NCBI GenBank assembly: GCA_002390455.1
Contig: DGPN01000042.1
Location: forward strand, 1-6,572
Source: Flavobacteriaceae bacterium UBA4439
Lineage (GTDB): Bacteria; Bacteroidota; Bacteroidia; Flavobacteriales; Flavobacteriaceae
Direction of reading: 5' to 3'
DNA length: 6,572 bases
Every line of letters begins with the position of its first letter. The stretch's first letter is position 1. A program made the position numbers and the translations under genes. Under the pieces are notes generated by a model. That model worked only from the letters and a program-made list of their open reading frames with translations. It searched no databases and was not told the DNA's origin. Below, one piece after another: positions 5,424 through 6,572 of this stretch.

Positions 5424-6572
5424 CTAATTGAGTGTAAACTGGGTTCCTTCTTTACCGTCCTTCAATTGAATACCGTATTCCAAGAGTTGATCTCTGATTC
5501 GGTCGGAGGTTGCAAAATCCTTGTTTGATCGGGCGTTGTTTCTTAGTTCGATCAACAGGCTGATGGTCTGGTTGAGCGTCTCCTCAGTGGCATCACTCGA
5601 CTTTTGCTCTGGGGCTATTCCCAATACGTCGTGGATGAACACGGCCAACATTTTGGTAAGGGTTTCCCATTGGGATTTGTCAATGGGGTGGTCTTTGTGC
5701 AAGACCAGATTAATGAATTTAACTGCTTCGAAAAGTTGCGCGATCAACAATGGACTGTTGAAGTCATCGTCCATGGCGGCATAGCATTTTTTTAACCACT
5801 GATCGGTATCAAAGTCTCCAGCTTTTTCACCGGGACTGACTTTGGCCAGTTTTCCTACCGCTTCCATCAATCTATTATAACCTTTTTCGGAGGCATCTAG
5901 AGCGTCTTCACTAATGTCCAAAATACTAGTGTAATGGGCTTGTAACATAAAGAAACGCACCACCTGAGGGCTGTAGGGTTTTTGGAACATGTCATTGTTG
6001 CCCGTAAACATGTCCATAGGAAGAATGTTATTTCCAGTGGATTTGGCCATTTTTTTCCCGTTGAGGGTCAACATATTGGCGTGTAGCCAGTATTTGACAG
6101 GGGGGTGTTTGTGTATGGCCTGTGCTTGGGCAATTTCGCATTCGTGGTGAGGAAATTTCAGATCCATCCCACCACCGTGGATATCAAAGGAAGCTCCGAG
6201 GTATTTGGTACTCATGGCGGTACACTCCAAGTGCCAACCAGGGAAACCATCACTCCAGGGGGAGGGCCAACGCATGATGTGTTGGGGTTCGGCTTTTTTC
6301 CAAAGGGCAAAGTCTTGCGGATTGCGTTTATCACTTTGTCCGTCAAGGGTACGGGTGTTGTGAATCAATTCTTCGATCTTGCGACCACTCAATTGTCCGT
6401 AGTGATGAGCTTCGTTGTATTTCAAAACGTCGAAATAAACCGATCCATTGATTTCATAGGCAAACCCTGCTTCGAGAATCTCTTTGATGAGTTCGATTTG
6501 TTCAATAATATGACCCGTTGCGGTAGGTTCGATCCCCGGGGGGAGGGTATTAAATTTTTCTAGGATTTGGTG
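5424..6572 (-). CDS. cysS: Cysteinyl-tRNA synthetase (N-terminus beyond window edge)
   Basis: This class I synthetase charges tRNA-Cys. The frame is open to base 6572, giving 382 visible residues; about 110, including the HIGH motif, lie outside. The first visible part includes LPPGIEPTATGHIIEQIELI (10-29) and GSVYFDV (43-49), both typical of CysRS. Next come GWHLECTAMS (112-121, zinc-ligand Cys117), FDIHGGGMDL (129-138), FPHHECEIAQ (140-149, with His and Glu zinc ligands) and GKKMAKSTGN (172-181), a KMAKS form of the KMSKS loop. The helical tRNA-binding part has DDDFNSPLLIAQLF (268-281), and the C-terminus ends KDGKEGTQFTLN. A TTG at 6425 is an internal Leu codon: similarity to CysRS continues without a break upstream of it. 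The stop is TAG at 5426-5424, and yidD follows after four bases. It is probably the lead gene of the leftward cluster. No disruption is seen. Confidence 0.97.
   Translation of the reverse strand, partial: HQILEKFNTLPPGIEPTATGHIIEQIELIKEILEAGFAYEINGSVYFDVLKYNEAHHYGQLSGRKIEELIHNTRTLDGQSDKRNPQDFALWKKAEPQHIMRWPSPWSDGFPGWHLECTAMSTKYLGASFDIHGGGMDLKFPHHECEIAQAQAIHKHPPVKYWLHANMLTLNGKKMAKSTGNNILPMDMFTGNNDMFQKPYSPQVVRFFMLQAHYTSILDISEDALDASEKGYNRLMEAVGKLAKVSPGEKAGDFDTDQWLKKCYAAMDDDFNSPLLIAQLFEAVKFINLVLHKDHPIDKSQWETLTKMLAVFIHDVLGIAPEQKSSDATEETLNQTISLLIELRNNARSNKDFATSDRIRDQLLEYGIQLKDGKEGTQFTLN

Noticed and set aside
6423..6425. TTG at 6425 as the start of cysS
   Set aside because: CysRS similarity (PPGIEPTATGHI, GSVYFDV) continues unbroken upstream to the window edge, so this is an internal leucine codon.
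6105..6563. Plus-strand open frame of 152 codons opposite cysS
   Set aside because: It lies wholly antisense to a highly conserved gene and shows no recognisable motif of its own.
1..6572. tRNA or rRNA genes, CRISPR arrays, or complete insertion sequences
   Set aside because: No cloverleaf, regularly spaced repeat array or intact transposase with terminal repeats was seen on either strand.

Overview
The window looks like a chromosomal segment of a member of the Bacteroidota, most likely a flavobacterium. Four things point there: the SecF-type C-terminus is that of a SecDF protein of Bacteroidota type, Shine-Dalgarno sequences are absent or weak before the genes, the cysS-yidD-lgt gene order, and the flavobacterial flavour of the outer-membrane protein. 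Nothing was searched against a database. All family calls are by recognition of motifs.

Layout. (1) Bases 1-537 (+) hold the 3' end of a SecD/SecF-type translocase gene. (2) Bases 538-3760 are a strikingly AT-rich stretch. Hand counts of sample 60-base lines give about 20-32% GC, against about 42-50% in the flanking genes. It carries, all on the minus strand, a complete class II Fic-domain AMP-transferase gene (587-1702), a spacer with a cluster of TGAT/ATCA palindromes (1765-1903), a long imperfect stem-loop resembling an integron attC site (1939-2041), a gene for a secreted outer-membrane beta-barrel protein (2051-3274), a second half-site-like sequence (3312-3347), and the decayed C-terminal part of a tyrosine recombinase (about 3383-3755). 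(3) Bases 3761-6572 (-) return to normal composition and hold a compact housekeeping cluster transcribed leftward: cysS (5' end cut by the window edge), yidD, lgt and a DinB/BstA-family gene.

How the parts fit. The flanking genes have conserved roles: cysteinyl-tRNA synthesis, a YidC-linked insertion factor, lipoprotein diacylglyceryl transfer, and Sec translocation. Three of these four serve the cell envelope. The AT-rich middle is best read as an acquired island between secDF and the cysS-yidD-lgt cluster.

The most interesting reading, which is inference, is that the island is the relic of an integron-like or other tyrosine-recombinase-driven cassette insertion. On the minus strand the order is recombinase remnant, half-site, outer-membrane gene, palindromic attC-like site, Fic gene. 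The recombinase has lost its recognisable Arg and His catalytic residues and is interrupted, so the element should no longer move by its own enzyme.
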